A stretch of DNA of 61,888 nucleotides from Lachnoclostridium sp. UBA1308. Lineage in GTDB: Bacteria > Bacillota > Clostridia > Lachnospirales > Lachnospiraceae. Within the stretch, counting starts at the first letter, position 1; the number at the start of each line of letters is the position of its first letter. Below are positions 27,232-36,094 of this stretch, in pieces. The translations under genes and the position numbers were made by a program. Where the stretch lies: positions 119,166 to 181,053 of the forward strand of contig DBTU01000053.1 in the NCBI GenBank assembly GCA_002307215.1, in the 5' to 3' direction. The notes beneath the pieces are model-generated. The model saw nothing but the letters and a program-made list of their open reading frames with translations. It was not told where the DNA came from and did no database searches.

Positions 27232-28699
27232 TTCAAAAAACAAACAACACTGGGTACTCCCCGTATTAATCGTTATGATAGGCGGTTTCATGTCTATTCT
27301 TGATTCAAGTATTGTAAACGTAGCTATCTCTACAATGATGGATGTATTTCACGCAAGCGCAAGCCAAATCGAATGGGTTGTAACCGTGTATATGCTTGCC
27401 CTTGGTGTTGTGATACCTTTCTCCGGATGGGCTGGCGATAAATTCGGGTATAAGAACTTATATATATTTTCCTTAATCATGTTTACGTTTGGATCTTTAT
27501 TATGTACCCTAAGCTGGAGTGTCGGTACCCTAATTATAGCCCGTATTATTCAAGCCTTGGGCGGTGGATTATTGATGCCTATCCTGATGACCGTGGTTAA
27601 GAAAATTGTACCGGAAGGAAGCTTTGGTACTGCCATGGGCATCGTCGGTGTAGCCCTGCTGATTGCTCCCGCACTCGGGCCGACGGTTGGAGGATATCTA
27701 GTGGAATATGTAGGTTGGAAATGGATTTTCACCATCAATATTCCCATTGGAATTATTGGACTTGTTTTGGCTTTCTTTTTTCTTCCAAAGTTTGAGAAAA
27801 CCACAGTAAATCGACTTGATATCGGAGGGGCTGCCACGATTGTCGTCATGCTCTTCAGTCTGCTATTAGCCTTAAGCAAGGGTGGTGATTGGGGATGGAC
27901 CTCTCTACTAACCCTTTCACTATTGTTATTGAGCTTACTTACTTTCTGTATCTTTATAATTTTAGAATTAAGAATAAGCTCTCCTTTACTTAATCTGAGA
28001 ATTTTTAAACACAGAAATTTTTCCTTTGCTAATATCACGACAATGATAACAACGGTTGGCTTATTCTCCGGTATCTTTTTCGTGCCCCTGTTCTTACAAA
28101 ATATTAAGGGCCTAGGCGCTCTTGAGACAGGTCTGATCATGCTTCCCGGTGCCCTAGCTTCCGGTCTGCTGATGCCGATTGTCGGTAAGCTTTTTGATCG
28201 CTTCGGCGCGAAGCCGCTAGCTATCTTTGGTATCCTCAGTCTTTCAATCACAACTTATCTTTTACACAACATTGATGTAACTACAAGCAATACGCAGATC
28301 ATATTCTGGATGATTATAAGAGGCGTCGGCATGTCTTTTGCAGCTGTATCGGCTCAGGCAGCCTCACTTGATTCTGTCTCAAAACGAGAAGTTGGCGATG
28401 CCTCGGCTATCTCCAATATTATCTCGAGGGTCTCGGGTTCCTTGGGTATTGCGATACTTACCACTATCTTGACCAGCCGAATCACCAGTCATGCAAAAAC
28501 CATCTCCGTCCAGCTTGCCTCAGCCGGAGCTGATATTGCAAGTCAAACCTCTCAAATACAGGCGATGGCTTTTGTAAAAGGCCTCGATGACATCTTCATG
28601 ATAGCATCCATATTAACCCTTGTAGGCTTAATACCGGCAATGTTTTTGAAAAAGAGAGTCATTACGAAGGCTGTTGTAAAAGAATTGTCGGAAGCATAA
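27224..28699 (+). CDS. DHA2-family (EmrB/QacA-type) drug efflux transporter
   Basis: The 491-residue protein has about 14 membrane segments. The MFS/DHA2 motifs include DSSIVNVAISTM near the N-terminus, GWAGDKFGYKNLY (motif A) and GIVGVALLIAPALGPTVGGYL (motif C, typical of antiporters). It would expel toxic compounds or peptides by proton exchange. It is cotranscribed with the MarR gene. Its stop codon falls inside the first unit of a tandem 18-bp repeat. Confidence 0.92.
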   Translation: MDNSKNKQHWVLPVLIVMIGGFMSILDSSIVNVAISTMMDVFHASASQIEWVVTVYMLALGVVIPFSGWAGDKFGYKNLYIFSLIMFTFGSLLCTLSWSVGTLIIARIIQALGGGLLMPILMTVVKKIVPEGSFGTAMGIVGVALLIAPALGPTVGGYLVEYVGWKWIFTINIPIGIIGLVLAFFFLPKFEKTTVNRLDIGGAATIVVMLFSLLLALSKGGDWGWTSLLTLSLLLLSLLTFCIFIILELRISSPLLNLRIFKHRNFSFANITTMITTVGLFSGIFFVPLFLQNIKGLGALETGLIMLPGALASGLLMPIVGKLFDRFGAKPLAIFGILSLSITTYLLHNIDVTTSNTQIIFWMIIRGVGMSFAAVSAQAASLDSVSKREVGDASAISNIISRVSGSLGIAILTTILTSRITSHAKTISVQLASAGADIASQTSQIQAMAFVKGLDDIFMIASILTLVGLIPAMFLKKRVITKAVVKELSEA

Positions 28700-28740
28700 G
28701 AATTATCAGAAGCATAAGCATTGTCGGAAGTATAAGAATT
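28681..28740. repeat. Degenerate 18-bp tandem repeat at the transporter gene's end
   Basis: Units AGAATTGTCGGAAGCATA, AGAATTATCAGAAGCATA and AGCATTGTCGGAAGTATA follow one another (28681-28734), with a partial fourth. The transporter's stop TAA straddles the end of unit one. It looks like slippage at the 3' end of the gene. Confidence 0.8.
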
Positions 28741-28784
28741 GTACTTACCTAAGAACCGTTATTAAATCGCTGTTAAGAATACAA

Positions 28785-28856
28785 GAAGCTTCACAGCTCC
28801 CTATACCACACAGTTGGATATACATGTGTATAAGGGGAGCTTGTGAAGCCTTTTTA
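28785..28856 (+). terminator. Rho-independent terminator of the MarR-efflux operon
   Basis: The left arm AGCTTCACAGCTCCCTATAC pairs with GTATAAGGGGAGCTTGTGAAGC, which is followed by TTTTT at 28851-28855. The direction fits the plus-strand efflux operon. Confidence 0.8.
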
Positions 28857-28880
28857 TTACATAAGCTATATCTGTACCAT

Positions 28881-29082
28881 GTTACAGTTCAGCCTTCAAG
28901 GAGGTTCATCCAGACTGGGAAAAAATGATTTCCATATAGGAGTATTTGCATACGTCGGTACTTAGGCTCTGTCCTATAGAGCCTTATGTACCGCTACGTA
29001 ATGCAACTTAGCGAAAGCGGCTCCTATATGGAAACATTTCTTTCCCTGTCTTATCACTATCCTTGCTGGGCTGAACTGTAAC
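28881..29082. repeat. Full-length dispersed palindromic (MITE-like) element, 202 bp
   Basis: It begins GTTACAGTTCAGCC and ends GGCTGAACTGTAAC, a perfect 14-bp terminal inverted repeat. The two halves are imperfect inverted copies of each other along about 100 bases, sharing TTTCCATATAGGAG and GGCTC blocks, with the turn at GGCTCTGTCCTATAGAGCC. It therefore could fold as one long hairpin. No protein is encoded. Partial copies are at 1-57, 2162-2193 and 17523-17554. It ends 20 bases downstream of the helicase stop codon. Confidence 0.8.
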
Positions 29083-29102
29083 ATTCCCTTTGAACCTATC
29101 CT

Positions 29103-30551
29103 TTATTTTTTATGAAACTCTGACACCTTTAATCCCTTACCGCAGATTGTTATGCCCGCCAACGCCTTTAAGACCTTTGGGCCTTTGCCATTTAGGATCT
29201 CAATAAATGTAAGCGAATCAGTGACTGTGATGATACCAATGTCCTCTGCTGTTACCCCTTCGATGTTGGATATCACTCCAACGAAATTGGTGGCTCTGAG
29301 CTTTTTCTTCTTACCCCCATTGAAACGCAGTGTCATGATTTGTTTATTCAATGCATCACTTTTCGGCTTCTTTATCACCGGCTTCTCTAATAATTTTGCT
29401 GAAAAATCAGACCTTTTATTCGAAATTTCTTCCTGTCCGGGTAATTCCATCCGTGGAATTTCAATTCCTAAATATTCAATAATTTCATCCATATAATGTT
29501 CTTCCCTTGCTGTCACAAAGGTAACTGCTTTCCCCCCAAGGCCTGCCCGGCCTGTCCTACCCGTACGATGTACATAACCTTCTTTCTTAAGCGGAATATC
29601 ATAATTGATAATAAGCGTTATATTCTCTATATCAATTCCTCTGGCTGCGACATCGGTTGCAATCAAATAACGAAAGGATCCTCTTTTAAAAGCATTCATC
29701 GTTTTAGTCCTGTCCTCTTGTTCCATGTTTCCATGTATTTTGTTACAAGGATAGCCCAAAGCCGATAGCTCATGATGCAAGGTGTCAACGCGTTCCCTCG
29801 TTCCGCAGAAAATAATACAGCTATCCGGATTCTCTATCATACTTACATTCGTTAACAAAGAAAACTTTTGATCCTCTGTAACCCTATATTGGATGTGTTC
29901 GATCTTATCTACCGAAATGCCCTCCGATTTCATCTCAATATCAATCGGCGTCTTCATAAACTTAAGCGACAAATTTTTTACTGCCTTCGGTAACGTAGCC
30001 GAAAATAGCATTGTCACTCGTTCCTTTGGCAATTCCCTAATAATTGCTTCTACCTGATCAATAAAGCCCATATTTAGCATTTCATCCGCTTCATCTATCA
30101 CTAGATAACTGATCTTCTTCAAAGAAAGTGTACCTTTTTCAATATGATCAAATACACGCCCGGGAGTTCCCACTACCACATGCGTTTTTTGTTTCAAATC
30201 AGTTTTCTGAAGTGAAAAGGGATGCTTACCATATAGCGCAGTTGCCTTGATACGCTTTAACCTGCCTATATTGGTAATCTCCTCTTGCACTTGAACCGCA
30301 AGCTCTCTTGTTGGTGTTAAAATTAATACTTGTGGTTTATTCTCCAGCCAGTCAACCAATTCACAGATTGGTATTCCATACGAAGCCGTCTTGCCGCTTC
30401 CGGTTTGCGATCTCACGACAAGATCCTTCTTCTCCAAAGCGTACGGGATAACCCTGCTCTGCACTTCTGTCGGTATATCATATCCCAAACTATGAATGGC
30501 TTGTAATATTTCATCACTCAGCCCATACTTATCAAAACTATCATTGTCCAT
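29103..30551 (-). CDS. dbpA: DEAD-box RNA helicase of the DbpA/YxiN type
   Basis: The start at 30551 (MDNDSFDKYGLS) follows GAGG and gives 482 residues; upstream in-frame codons overlap the AraC gene region and read as non-native. Motifs: Q motif TEVQSRVIPYAL, SQTGSGKT, PTRELA, DEAD in VIDEADEML, SATLP, HRTGRTGRAG. The C-terminal ~75 residues match the DbpA RNA-binding domain (MTLRFNGGKKKKLRATNFVG...), which directs these helicases to 23S rRNA hairpin 92 during 50S assembly. Confidence 0.92.
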   Translation of the reverse strand: MDNDSFDKYGLSDEILQAIHSLGYDIPTEVQSRVIPYALEKKDLVVRSQTGSGKTASYGIPICELVDWLENKPQVLILTPTRELAVQVQEEITNIGRLKRIKATALYGKHPFSLQKTDLKQKTHVVVGTPGRVFDHIEKGTLSLKKISYLVIDEADEMLNMGFIDQVEAIIRELPKERVTMLFSATLPKAVKNLSLKFMKTPIDIEMKSEGISVDKIEHIQYRVTEDQKFSLLTNVSMIENPDSCIIFCGTRERVDTLHHELSALGYPCNKIHGNMEQEDRTKTMNAFKRGSFRYLIATDVAARGIDIENITLIINYDIPLKKEGYVHRTGRTGRAGLGGKAVTFVTAREEHYMDEIIEYLGIEIPRMELPGQEEISNKRSDFSAKLLEKPVIKKPKSDALNKQIMTLRFNGGKKKKLRATNFVGVISNIEGVTAEDIGIITVTDSLTFIEILNGKGPKVLKALAGITICGKGLKVSEFHKK

Positions 30552-30639
30552 CTTTGTCCTCATTCCTACGCTGTCTTTCGTCTCGCTTAGCAAGACTATT
30601 CCAAAAGTATTATATGTCATAAACAAAAATACATCTACT

Positions 30640-31572
30640 TTATTCTTCCTCAAACCCTTTCCAAACATGGTAATCTCCTTTATGCTTACGATAAATAGCC
30701 GGTGAGCATCCGATAAGCTTAACAAAAGTGTAAGTAAAATGCTGGCGATTATTAAATCCAACACTAACAGCTATATCTGTGATTGGTAGACGACTGGTTT
30801 CAAGATAAAATTTTGCTTTTTCAATTCTTAGCTCATTCATTTTATCTACCAAAGTCTTTTCCGTCTGTTCCTTAAATAATCGCTGCAAATAGGCTACCGA
30901 TATCCCAACTTCTTCTGCCATATCCTTTATCTTAACATCCTGATCAAAATGATCGGATAGATAAGAAAGTGCCTTTCGTACATATTTACTGCCACCCTCA
31001 GCACGATACTTTTTGCTTCTTTTCCTTCCTATTTCTATTAAGAGCTGTGCCAGAATAAGATTTTGCAGAACACGATGTTCTGTTTCATCGGTAGTGCTTT
31101 GTAACTGTTTATGAAGCTCTGTTATAATCGTATGAAGATTGCCGGCATCATCAAACCCTTTCAATACCGGGACCGAGAGCCTCAAAAAATCTTGATAGGA
31201 TTTTGATAGTTCATATAATTGCTGTAAACAGATTGCTTCTTCTTGAGGTTGAATTGATATTTCCAAATTCAAGATACGGCACTGTGTCCCTCTTACCACT
31301 TCCAACTGATGAATCGTATTACAATCAATCAATACATATTCACCTTCTCTTAAAATCCATTCCTCTTTTTGATTTTCATTCACCCAACAAAATATTTTAC
31401 AACTACCACTGGCTACATACATTATTTCAAATTCCCTATGTTTGTGAGGCTCCATTTCAAAAAAATCAAAATTCATTGCGTAATAACGTTTTATTCGAAA
31501 CCACCCCGTTGTATTCCTGCTATCATAAAGGCTCTCGTTTATGGGCTCTTTATCATTCTTGTAATCAGTCAT
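30640..31572 (-). CDS. AraC-family regulator with cupin sensor domain
   Basis: The ATG at 31572 follows GGCAGGAGGAAGG, giving 310 residues. An N-terminal cupin-like sugar-binding domain (~25-150: HKHREFEIMYVASGS, LREGEYVLIDCNTIHQLE) precedes a C-terminal double helix-turn-helix (IKDMAEEVGISVAYLQRLFKEQ, ITDIAVSVGFNNRQHFTYTF). It is divergent from the GH4 glycosidase gene, so it probably activates it in response to the sugar substrate. The GH4 promoter lacks a good -35 box, which fits activator dependence. Confidence 0.88.
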   Translation of the reverse strand: MTDYKNDKEPINESLYDSRNTTGWFRIKRYYAMNFDFFEMEPHKHREFEIMYVASGSCKIFCWVNENQKEEWILREGEYVLIDCNTIHQLEVVRGTQCRILNLEISIQPQEEAICLQQLYELSKSYQDFLRLSVPVLKGFDDAGNLHTIITELHKQLQSTTDETEHRVLQNLILAQLLIEIGRKRSKKYRAEGGSKYVRKALSYLSDHFDQDVKIKDMAEEVGISVAYLQRLFKEQTEKTLVDKMNELRIEKAKFYLETSRLPITDIAVSVGFNNRQHFTYTFVKLIGCSPAIYRKHKGDYHVWKGFEEE

Positions 31573-31758
31573 CCTTCCTCCTGCCAATCTGCTATCAATT
31601 AATTCATTAGTTATTTAACTCTATCGATTTATTTTAACAATGACCGTAGACATTTATTTGAAATATAATTCGAAAATATATCTTTCAAATTATATCATAA
31701 TATCTTGCATTATTATATAGAGTGCAGAATTCTTTCCTCATAACATTCTAGTATGAAT

Positions 31759-31799
31759 TATACTATATCCAGCTGATCATTATATAGATCAGCTGGATA
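31759..31799 (+). promoter_or_regulatory. GH4 promoter region with a 13-bp dyad
   Basis: TATACT at 31759-31764 could be the -10 box; no good -35 box is visible. Immediately downstream TATCCAGCTGATC (31766-31778) and GATCAGCTGGATA (31787-31799) form a perfect 13-bp inverted repeat with an 8-base spacer. It lies at or just after the transcription start, where it would act as an operator or a 5' RNA hairpin ahead of the AGGAGG site. Confidence 0.6.
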
Positions 31800-31826
31800 G
31801 CAATAAATATTAGGAGGATATAATTT

Positions 31827-33326
31827 ATGTCATTCAAAATAGCTTTTATCGGAGCCGGAAGCGTAGGCTTTACACGAACATTATTTTCAGATCTAATGGC
31901 GGTCCCGGAATTTCATGATATCGAGGTAGCTTTTACCGATATCAATCAGCACAATCTGGATATGGTAACAGCATTATGTCAACGAGACTTAGAGGAAAAT
32001 GGAATAGGCATCAAAATACATTCCACCCTTAGCCGCAGAGAAGCATTTCAGGATGCCCGTTATATTATCAATTGCGTTCGTATCGGAATGCTTGAAGCCT
32101 TTGAAACTGATATTGAAATTCCCCTCAAATACGGAATAGATCAATGCGTCGGTGATACCCTATGTGCCGGAGGAATTATGTATGGTCAACGTGGTGTAGC
32201 GGCAATTTTGGATTTCTGTAAAGATATTCGTGAAGTCTCCGCTCCCGGTGCCATTATGCTTAACTATTCCAACCCGAACGCTATGTTAACATGGGCAGCC
32301 AATAAATATGGTAAGGTACAGACCATTGGCCTTTGCCACGGCGTTCAAGGTGGTCACATTCAAATAGCTAAAGCTCTTGGCCTTCCAACGGATGAAGTTG
32401 ATATTATCTGCGCCGGTATCAATCATCAGACTTGGTATATCTCAGTCAAACACAATGGTGAGGACCTGCTACCTAAAATCCAGCCAGCCTTCCAAGCTGA
32501 CGAAGAGCTTTCCAGAACTGAAAAGGTAAGAATTGATGTACTTAAGAACTTTGGTTATTATTCAACCGAATCGAATGGACATTTATCCGAATATGTAGCT
32601 TGGTATCGAAAACGCCCTGAGGAATTAGAGAAATGGATTGATCTTGGTATTTGGATTAACGGAGAAACAGGTGGTTATCTCCGTGTATGCAGAGAAGGCC
32701 GCAACTGGTTCGAGGAGGATTTCCCTAACTGGATGACGGAACCAGCCAAGATATACGCATCGGAGAATCGTAGCATTGAGCATGGTTCCTTTATCATTGA
32801 AGGTTTAGAAACCGGCCGAATCTATCGTGGTCATTTTAATGTTATGAATGAAGGCTGTATCACTAATCTTCCTGATGAAAGCATTGTTGAGGTACCCGGC
32901 TATGTTGATGCCAATGGTATTAATATTCCGAAGGTAGGCGATCTGCCTTTAGGTTGTGCTGCTGTCTGTTCTCAAAGCATCTGGGTGCAACGTCTCGCGG
33001 TGGAAGCTGCCGTTACAGGAGATATCAAATTACTCCGCCAGGCAATGTTAATGGATCCACTTACCGGAGCGGTTTGTGCCCCTGCAGAGATCTATCAGAT
33101 GGTTGATGAGATGTTAATTGCCTGTGAGGATTGGTTACCTCAGTATCAAAAGGAAATTGTAGCAGCTAAGATCAGAATATCGTCCAATAGTCTAATCCCT
33201 GCTAAAGAATATAAGGGAATTCGCGTAAATGAGAAATCGATAGAAGAAATGCGAAAAAACAAAGAAGAAGCGAAAGAGAATGCTGCCGAAACAGATAAAG
33301 CAAAGAAAAGACCGTCTGTGAAGTAA
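31827..33326 (+). CDS. GH4-family alpha-galactosidase/alpha-glucosidase
   Basis: The 499-residue protein begins with a Rossmann fold (IAFIGAGSVGFTRTLFSDL). It has the GH4 features: substrate/NAD residues in NYSNPNAMLTW, the metal-binding Cys in GLCHGVQGG and His in GINHQTWY. GH4 enzymes use NAD+ and a divalent metal and an oxidation-elimination mechanism, cutting unphosphorylated alpha-glycosides in the MelA/AglA subgroup. The exact sugar is uncertain. The charged tail (~30 residues, rich in Glu/Lys/Ala) is not part of the usual fold. A terminator follows. Confidence 0.9.
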   Translation: MSFKIAFIGAGSVGFTRTLFSDLMAVPEFHDIEVAFTDINQHNLDMVTALCQRDLEENGIGIKIHSTLSRREAFQDARYIINCVRIGMLEAFETDIEIPLKYGIDQCVGDTLCAGGIMYGQRGVAAILDFCKDIREVSAPGAIMLNYSNPNAMLTWAANKYGKVQTIGLCHGVQGGHIQIAKALGLPTDEVDIICAGINHQTWYISVKHNGEDLLPKIQPAFQADEELSRTEKVRIDVLKNFGYYSTESNGHLSEYVAWYRKRPEELEKWIDLGIWINGETGGYLRVCREGRNWFEEDFPNWMTEPAKIYASENRSIEHGSFIIEGLETGRIYRGHFNVMNEGCITNLPDESIVEVPGYVDANGINIPKVGDLPLGCAAVCSQSIWVQRLAVEAAVTGDIKLLRQAMLMDPLTGAVCAPAEIYQMVDEMLIACEDWLPQYQKEIVAAKIRISSNSLIPAKEYKGIRVNEKSIEEMRKNKEEAKENAAETDKAKKRPSVK

Positions 33327-33337
33327 CGCAATATACC

Positions 33338-33374
33338 TTAAGGGGACATTAATTATGAGTTAATGTCCCCTTAA
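33338..33374. terminator. Terminator of the GH4 gene
   Basis: TTAAGGGGACATTAA (33338-33352) and TTAATGTCCCCTTAA (33360-33374) form a perfect 15-bp stem with a seven-base loop just past the GH4 stop codon. There is no long T-run. Confidence 0.7.
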
Positions 33375-33492
33375 TAACCAATTTAGAGAAATATGCCAGT
33401 AAATTCGGATTGTCGATTTTACCACTCCCGAATAAGCTCTTATGGAAATTTATAAACAAGATTGATCCTCATATATAATATTTTTGCTATAT

Positions 33493-35178
33493 CTACACCG
33501 AACTCAATCTTATTAACTTTTTATAGATTGTCTTTATATTATTCTTTATGTTGTCATTTATACTACCGGAATTCTTCTTTTCCATACTGTCCACTACTTC
33601 GATAATCGCTTCCATCAATTCGGATTCTATCATCTTACTTCTGTTTAGTCGGTTAACGATAGTATCTCTGGAATTAGCCTTAAGGTTAATATCAAAACAA
33701 TACTTCATCATGTCATTAAAAATGTTATATATCTCGTTTTGATCATTTGTCTTGATTAATTGCTTATAATAAGTCAGTAAAGTCTTATCCTTTCTACTTC
33801 TGAGCTTAATATATAATAGAATTGTAAGAAGCAAAATTATTAGTCCGACAAATACTATCCCTCCGAGGTAGACCGCTTTCTTATTTAACTGAATGATAAT
33901 GATCCCATCTTTATGAGCTGCTTCGTAGCCTACCTGACTGATTTCTATCGTGCTATAAGTGGGTGTCTTTTCCTGAGTAGTAACTTGAGGCATCTCACCC
34001 TTAACCGATATTTTCGTGCCTGAGATTTCTGTATTATCGTATTTGCCTGTCTCCGGGTCAAAGTAAGGGATTGTAATCGGATCAATCGTTAAGTCACCCG
34101 TCTTTTCCGGTACCAGAATGATATTAAATACTTTCTTGGCGTAATATTTATTATCCTTAATACTTTCTTCACTGCTTTTTTCAGTTTCATATACAGAGAA
34201 TCCGGGTAACTCACCTTGAATCACTTTACTGAGATTATCAAGGTTGCAATTACCTGAGGCAGTTACGTTAAGTATAATTGAGTCTCCATAATTAACCTCC
34301 TGTTTATCATAGGTGGCTTCCATTTTCACTTTACCTACAATTCCGGAAAAATCATCGGGCTTATTATCCGTTGGTAATGGCTTTACTGTGATCTCTTTGG
34401 AATCTGTTTTCAAATAATACGCTTGACTTGAGCTAAAGAAATCTCCGTTACTGGCATTTGCCTGAAAATTAAAAGCAGGTATGGTGTAGGTACCTGTCTT
34501 TATTGGTGACAGAAACATCTGCTTCAACTCATAATGAGCATATTTTTTACCATCAACCGTTACATAACCCGAAGTTAATTTATCATCTGATATTACATTA
34601 CTAACAAAACCGTCAATATTCACATCATCTAAAAATCCATAGTTCTCCAGGTTGTAACCGGAATATAACTCATAGGACAGTGCTGTCTTCTGACCCAGAT
34701 AAATCTCCTTATCCGACAAATTGGTCTTGATGTATAGAGCAGAATCCGATGCCTCGCCGCTATCTGTTTGTCCTGCGGATTTTTTTACACTTACTTTCAA
34801 TTCATTGGTCTGATAGGTTTTTCCGTTATATTCTATGGTCGCCTGCAAGGTATAGTCCCCGATACTCTTTGGCATAATTGCATAATTGATATCTGTTTCA
34901 GTCGTGGAAGCTCCATTGACAATTTGAGTTGACTGCGACTGGTTATTGGATAATACATCAAAGTTATCTATCCCTTCGATTTCATTCACTGTGGCATTGG
35001 GGGCATTCATTATGGAGAGCGTCAAATTACCACTGACACCTGTTTCCAAATTCTCATTGTCAATCGACAGGAGAAACTGAGCATCTTCTGCCCGAACAAT
35101 TCTTTGATTCAAAAATAGTCCGGTAGTTATAACACCTATAAAAAGTAAAGTTTTCATGAAAAATCTTTTACCAACCAT
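33493..35178 (-). CDS. batD: BatD-type membrane protein
   Basis: The ATG at 35178 follows GGAGGAAGG and gives 561 residues. A signal peptide (MVGKRFFMKTLLFIGVITTG) precedes repeated beta-sandwich domains, with LSIDNENLETGVSGNLTLSI and ATYDKQEVNYGDSIILNVTA starting homologous units. A C-terminal membrane segment (~435-460) and a basic cytosolic tail follow. BatD proteins are extracytoplasmic partners of the VWA proteins BatA/B in MoxR-Bat operons; the molecular role is not settled. It is the last gene of the operon and overlaps batC by 11 bases. Confidence 0.88.
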   Translation of the reverse strand: MVGKRFFMKTLLFIGVITTGLFLNQRIVRAEDAQFLLSIDNENLETGVSGNLTLSIMNAPNATVNEIEGIDNFDVLSNNQSQSTQIVNGASTTETDINYAIMPKSIGDYTLQATIEYNGKTYQTNELKVSVKKSAGQTDSGEASDSALYIKTNLSDKEIYLGQKTALSYELYSGYNLENYGFLDDVNIDGFVSNVISDDKLTSGYVTVDGKKYAHYELKQMFLSPIKTGTYTIPAFNFQANASNGDFFSSSQAYYLKTDSKEITVKPLPTDNKPDDFSGIVGKVKMEATYDKQEVNYGDSIILNVTASGNCNLDNLSKVIQGELPGFSVYETEKSSEESIKDNKYYAKKVFNIILVPEKTGDLTIDPITIPYFDPETGKYDNTEISGTKISVKGEMPQVTTQEKTPTYSTIEISQVGYEAAHKDGIIIIQLNKKAVYLGGIVFVGLIILLLTILLYIKLRSRKDKTLLTYYKQLIKTNDQNEIYNIFNDMMKYCFDINLKANSRDTIVNRLNRSKMIESELMEAIIEVVDSMEKKNSGSINDNIKNNIKTIYKKLIRLSSV

Positions 35179-36094
35179 TTCCTTCCTCCGTTCCCTGCCC
35201 ATTGACTTCCTGATTATTCTTTAAACTGCTTTCTTCTTGTTTTTCAAGCGCAGCCAGTGCCTGTTCAATCTGACTGTCTGCCAGAGCTGCCGGTGATGGG
35301 TTAGCTCCGCTTGCATCGGAGGAGTCCTTACTATCCTTCTGCTCACCCTGTGAGGAATTTTGTCCTGATTGTGCTGATTGCTGATCCTTATTCTGGTCTT
35401 GACTCTGGTTCTGGTCCTGACTCTGGTCCTGGTCCTGACTCTGGTTCTGATCTTGATTCTGGTTCTGGTCTTGGTCCTTATTCTGGTCCTGATCCTTATT
35501 CTGGTCTTGGCTCTGATCCTGGTTCTGATCCTGGCTCTGATCCTGGTTCTGACTCTGGTCTTGGTTCTGATTTTTGTCTTGATTCTTATCCTGATTCTTG
35601 TCTTGATTCTTGTCTTGATCACTGCTTTGTGATTGATCTAGTTTCTTTTTTACAAATTCATAATTATATTTTAGATCAACGTTTTCCGGAAACTTCAGAA
35701 TTCCTTGTTTATATGCTTCTAACGCTTGTTGGTAATTCTGACTTTGCTGAGTCGTGTCACTCGCGCTGTCGCCGAGCTTCAAGTAGGAATTTCCTTGATT
35801 CATATATTTATCCACTAAGTCAGAAGCATTCGTATAATAGGCGGCGGCCTTTTGATAATCTCCGGTGAGGTAAGCAGACTGCCCACAATTATAATTCAAT
35901 ATGAGATCCTTGGGATTCTCATTCAGACCCTTCTCATAGATCTTCAGTGCCCCGGCATAATCACCCGAAGCATATAAATTATTCCCTTTCTTTATTATCT
36001 TGACTTCCTCATTATGAAAAGGAATAATTCCCACAAGAAATAATACTACTAAAACAACTGATAAAAATCCGGATATAATAGCTGCCTTCTTCAT
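35168..36094 (-). CDS. BatC-like TPR protein with Gln/Asp/Asn/Lys repeat tail
   Basis: The 308-residue protein has an N-terminal membrane anchor (~6-24) and tetratricopeptide repeats (~35-150: GNNLYASGDYAGALKIYEKG and similar). These are followed by a long low-complexity region made of DQ(N/S)(K/Q)-type tetrapeptide and hexapeptide repeats (~155-235) and a Ser/Gln-rich end. BatC members are outside-facing or periplasm-like scaffold proteins. The repeat tail is probably disordered and of variable length between strains. It overlaps batB by 4 bases. Confidence 0.88.
   Translation of the reverse strand: MKKAAIISGFLSVVLVVLFLVGIIPFHNEEVKIIKKGNNLYASGDYAGALKIYEKGLNENPKDLILNYNCGQSAYLTGDYQKAAAYYTNASDLVDKYMNQGNSYLKLGDSASDTTQQSQNYQQALEAYKQGILKFPENVDLKYNYEFVKKKLDQSQSSDQDKNQDKNQDKNQDKNQNQDQSQNQDQSQDQNQDQSQDQNKDQDQNKDQDQNQNQDQNQSQDQDQSQDQNQSQDQNKDQQSAQSGQNSSQGEQKDSKDSSDASGANPSPAALADSQIEQALAALEKQEESSLKNNQEVNGQGTEEGNGW
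35385..35632. repeat. Coding low-complexity repeat tract in batC
   Basis: On the plus strand the tract is built of CTGGT(C/T)(C/T)TGACTCTGGTTCTGATCC-like blocks in phase with 6- to 12-base periods. It encodes alternating Asp, Gln, Asn, Lys and Ser. The period and purity make it a slippage-prone site. Confidence 0.8.

Noticed and set aside
27550..28251. 233-residue minus-strand frame inside the efflux transporter
   Set aside because: Antisense to a full-length transporter with clear motifs; the composition is that of a shadow frame.
28681..28740. Possible CRISPR-like repeat array
   Set aside because: Only three 18-bp units in direct contact, with no spacers; it is a slippage repeat.
28881..29082. 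Insertion sequence with transposase
   Set aside because: The element is 202 bp, has no open frame of useful length and no transposase nearby; it is kept as a non-autonomous repeat.
35311..35868. Long plus-strand frames antisense to batC, with Leu/Val or Ser/Gly repeats
   Set aside because: They are reverse-frame shadows of the low-complexity DQN-coding tract and have no ribosome-binding site.
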